6,934 nucleotides of DNA from Methylocystaceae bacterium (lineage in GTDB: Bacteria; Pseudomonadota; Alphaproteobacteria; Rhizobiales; Beijerinckiaceae). Below, in pieces: positions 5,754-6,934 of this stretch. Below the pieces are notes generated by a model, which saw nothing but the letters and a program-made list of their open reading frames with translations, was not told the origin of the DNA and made no database searches. A program made the position numbers and the translations under genes. How positions within the stretch are numbered: position 1 is the first letter of the stretch; each line of letters begins with the position of its first letter. The stretch spans positions 1-6,934 of the forward strand of contig PLZT01000017.1 in NCBI GenBank assembly GCA_003152255.1, written 5' to 3'.

Positions 5754-6230
5754 TTACCGGCCAAGTCTCGATGCAGCGGCCGTCGACGTATATGCGCCAC
5801 ACGGCGCTTGCAGCGGGAAAGCGGCGCGCGCTTCGGCCTTGATGCGTTCGACCATGGCGCGCAAACCGTTGGAGCGCTGTGGGGTCAAATGTTGGGCGAG
5901 GCCGAGTTCGGCGAAGACCGGCACGGCGTCGGTTGCGATAATGTCCTGCGCAGTGTGGCCGGAATAGAGCGCAAGCGTCAGCGCCACCAATCCGCGCACG
6001 ATATGGGCGTCGCTGTCGCCGTGAAACGTCAAGATGAGACGATCTTGCGCGTCTTGCGCGACCGTCGTTTCGAGCCAAACCTGGCTGGCGCAGCCCCGCA
6101 CCTTATTGTCGTCATTATAGGCTTCCTTGGGCAAGGGCTCAAGCGTGCGGCCAAGTTCGATAAGATAGCGATAGCGATCCTCCCATTCGTCCAGGAGTTC
6201 GAAATTGCCGATGATCTCGTCGATCGCCAT
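5754..6230 (-). CDS. sufE: Cysteine desulfuration protein SufE
   Basis: 158 residues. SufE accepts persulfide sulfur from the cysteine desulfurase SufS and passes it to the SufBCD scaffold for Fe-S cluster assembly in the cytosol. The sequence shows the family order: IIGNFELLDEWEDRYRYLIELG (6-27), LPKEAYNDDNKVRGCASQVWL with the sulfur-carrying Cys47 in the conserved V-R-G-C-x-S-x-V-W loop, GDSDAHIVRGLVAL, and a C-terminal LGLAQHLTPQRSNGLRAMVERIK. The start Met at 6228-6230 fits the family N-terminus; AGGGA lies about 12 bases upstream, a weak SD. Typical SufE ends about 20 residues earlier, so the last part (LQAPCGAYTSTAAASRLGR) is an unfamiliar extension and may reflect a 3' rearrangement. 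It is not next to suf genes here. It probably has its own promoter in 6231-6420. Confidence 0.95.
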   Translation of the reverse strand: MAIDEIIGNFELLDEWEDRYRYLIELGRTLEPLPKEAYNDDNKVRGCASQVWLETTVAQDAQDRLILTFHGDSDAHIVRGLVALTLALYSGHTAQDIIATDAVPVFAELGLAQHLTPQRSNGLRAMVERIKAEARAAFPLQAPCGAYTSTAAASRLGR

Positions 6231-6279
6231 GTTGATGCGCTTTGTCCCTGCAAACCGGCGTGGCGCCCCGCGAAAACTC

Positions 6280-6304
6280 GCCGTTGCCGAACGGCCTAAT
6301 AGGC
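6280..6304. repeat. Two adjoining inverted repeats upstream of sufE
   Basis: GCCGTT-GCCG-AACGGC (6280-6295) is a perfect 6-bp stem. It overlaps GCCTA-A-TAGGC (6294-6304), a perfect 5-bp palindrome. They lie 50-74 bases upstream of the sufE ATG, in the likely promoter region. They could be a regulator site or a small hairpin; no T-run supports a terminator. The octamer CTAATAGG recurs at 6365-6372. Confidence 0.4.
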
Positions 6305-6463
6305 TATCCCTTCGCCTCGAGCGTTGAAAATTATCTTTTCCGCGTGGCGTGAGGTTGGCTCTGTCTAATAGGAATATGTAGCAATGCCAAGGCGTTTCTC
6401 AAGCCGCCGTGTTCATAAGTTTGGCGTGAAAGGGCAGCGCGGCTTGGCCTGCCGCGCGACTGT

Positions 6464-6709
6464 ACCGAACGCAGAATCCTGATCGACTGCGGCTTGTTTA
6501 AAGGTTCGCGCGAATTGGACGAAGAAAACTGCGAGTCGTTTGGTTTTGACACGCCCTGCATCGACGATCTGCTGCTCACCCATGGGCATCTCGATCATTG
6601 CGGGCGCGTCCCGCTTCTGGCCTCTTGCGGCTTTCGAGATGAGATCGTCGTCACCCCAGCAGCGCGCGAACTGGCGCGTCCCGTCCGGCTCGGCTGCAAA
6701 AGGAACTGA
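6464..6709 (+). pseudogene. Beta-CASP metallo-beta-lactamase ribonuclease, N-terminal fragment
   Basis: From about 6464 the plus strand encodes ERRILIDCGLFKGSRELDEE, then PCIDDLLLTHGHLDHCGRVP, then FRDEIVVTPAARELAR. These are the first strands and the zinc-binding HxHxDH motif (HGHLDH) of the MBL-fold RNA-processing exonucleases (YSH1/CPSF73-like, COG1236). Known members are 450-540 residues. Here the frame stops at 6707-6709 after a garbled end, and a shift of frame near 6685 gives PARLQKELMEGA, resembling the next family segment D-S-A-R-L-Q, so a small deletion is likely. The usual N-terminal start (a GAxRxVTGS segment) is not found upstream, where an in-frame stop lies at 6416-6418. It lacks both ends and the beta-CASP domain and cannot be a working nuclease. 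Confidence 0.75.
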
Positions 6710-6934
6710 TGGAAGGCGCTTGCCAAACCATGAAACGTCTTGATTCAAAAAATGACACGTCAAATATAAGCAGTCGTTGAAACCATCGAAAACTGCAACC
6801 GTTCACACCCCCTCCCTTTGCCCCTGTCCGTGGCGGCGGGTTCGGCTTTCCTTTGAACGCCGATCAAGGGGCTTGCGGACGGGCGCGAATTGGATTCTAC
6901 GCTTTTATGTGCCTCGCCGAAACATCCCGGACCT
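6710..6934. other. Right edge, nothing recognised
   Basis: After the frameshifted tail of the metallo-beta-lactamase remnant (reading on to about 6780) I see no open frame with recognisable content, no RNA gene and no clear hairpin. A gene may begin or end beyond the window edge. Confidence 0.3.

Noticed and set aside
5659..6078. Minus-strand 139-codon frame overlapping sufE
   Set aside because: It overlaps sufE almost entirely in another frame and is Arg-rich; only its last 45 residues lie outside, and I do not recognise them.
6375..6384. TATGTAGCAA, matching the probable IS1595 end on the minus strand (1068-1077)
   Set aside because: Ten bases only, with no further similarity and no transposase sequence next to it; chance is sufficient.
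1..6934. CRISPR array, tRNA, rRNA, toxin-antitoxin pair or defence island
   Set aside because: I saw no regularly spaced repeats, no cloverleaf or rRNA-like sequence, and no paired small genes with recognisable motifs; the density of remnants is explained by insertion sequences and deletion.

Overview
The window looks like an accessory, mutation-worn stretch of a GC-rich alphaproteobacterial chromosome or plasmid, probably Hyphomicrobiales (Rhizobiales). I infer this from the overall GC content and from the style of the SufE, HSL-type esterase, DEAD-box helicase and transposase sequences. The genus is not determinable by eye; a Methylocystis/Beijerinckiaceae-like host is only a weak guess. 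Three genes look intact: a bacterioferritin-like ferritin (minus strand, 2118-2600), a gamma-glutamylcyclotransferase-fold protein with a hydrophobic N-terminus (plus, 3027-3590) and the SufE sulfur-acceptor protein (minus, 5754-6230). Almost everything else is a remnant.

Layout. 1-317 holds no recognisable gene, only a tandem 11-bp repeat. 318-2015 is a pile-up of truncated pieces. On the minus strand, read in the direction of transcription, these are the first two thirds of an ISKra4-type transposase (1721 to about 1085), the first 22 codons of an IS1595-type transposase with its leader (about 1084 to 928), a 69-residue slice of a DEAD-box RNA helicase fused in frame to it (927-721), and the C-terminal two thirds of an HSL-family esterase (719-318). 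On the plus strand, 1763-2015 is the C-terminal end of a second ISKra4-type transposase, into which the minus-strand copy appears to have inserted. The ferritin gene follows, then a decayed FMN-binding-domain gene (about 2665-2874, minus) and the GGCT-like gene.

3591-3971 contains a short kinesin-light-chain-type TPR remnant (minus) and a transposase OrfA tail (plus). 3972-5211 is a DDE insertion sequence with probable imperfect terminal inverted repeats; its 347-residue transposase is open but seems to have lost a central block in frame. 5212-5658 is relatively AT-rich, has no recognised gene, and carries a perfect TATAAT box and a palindrome. After sufE, a plus-strand fragment (6464-6709) keeps the HxHxDH metal motif of a beta-CASP metallo-beta-lactamase ribonuclease but ends after about 80 residues. 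6710-6934 shows nothing I can name.

The surviving genes suggest iron storage (ferritin), glutathione or gamma-glutamyl metabolism (GGCT) and Fe-S cluster sulfur delivery (SufE). They are separate transcription units divided by IS debris, so I do not propose that they form a system. The window reads as a deletion and insertion hotspot. I found no CRISPR array, tRNA or rRNA, and no convincing new multi-gene system.
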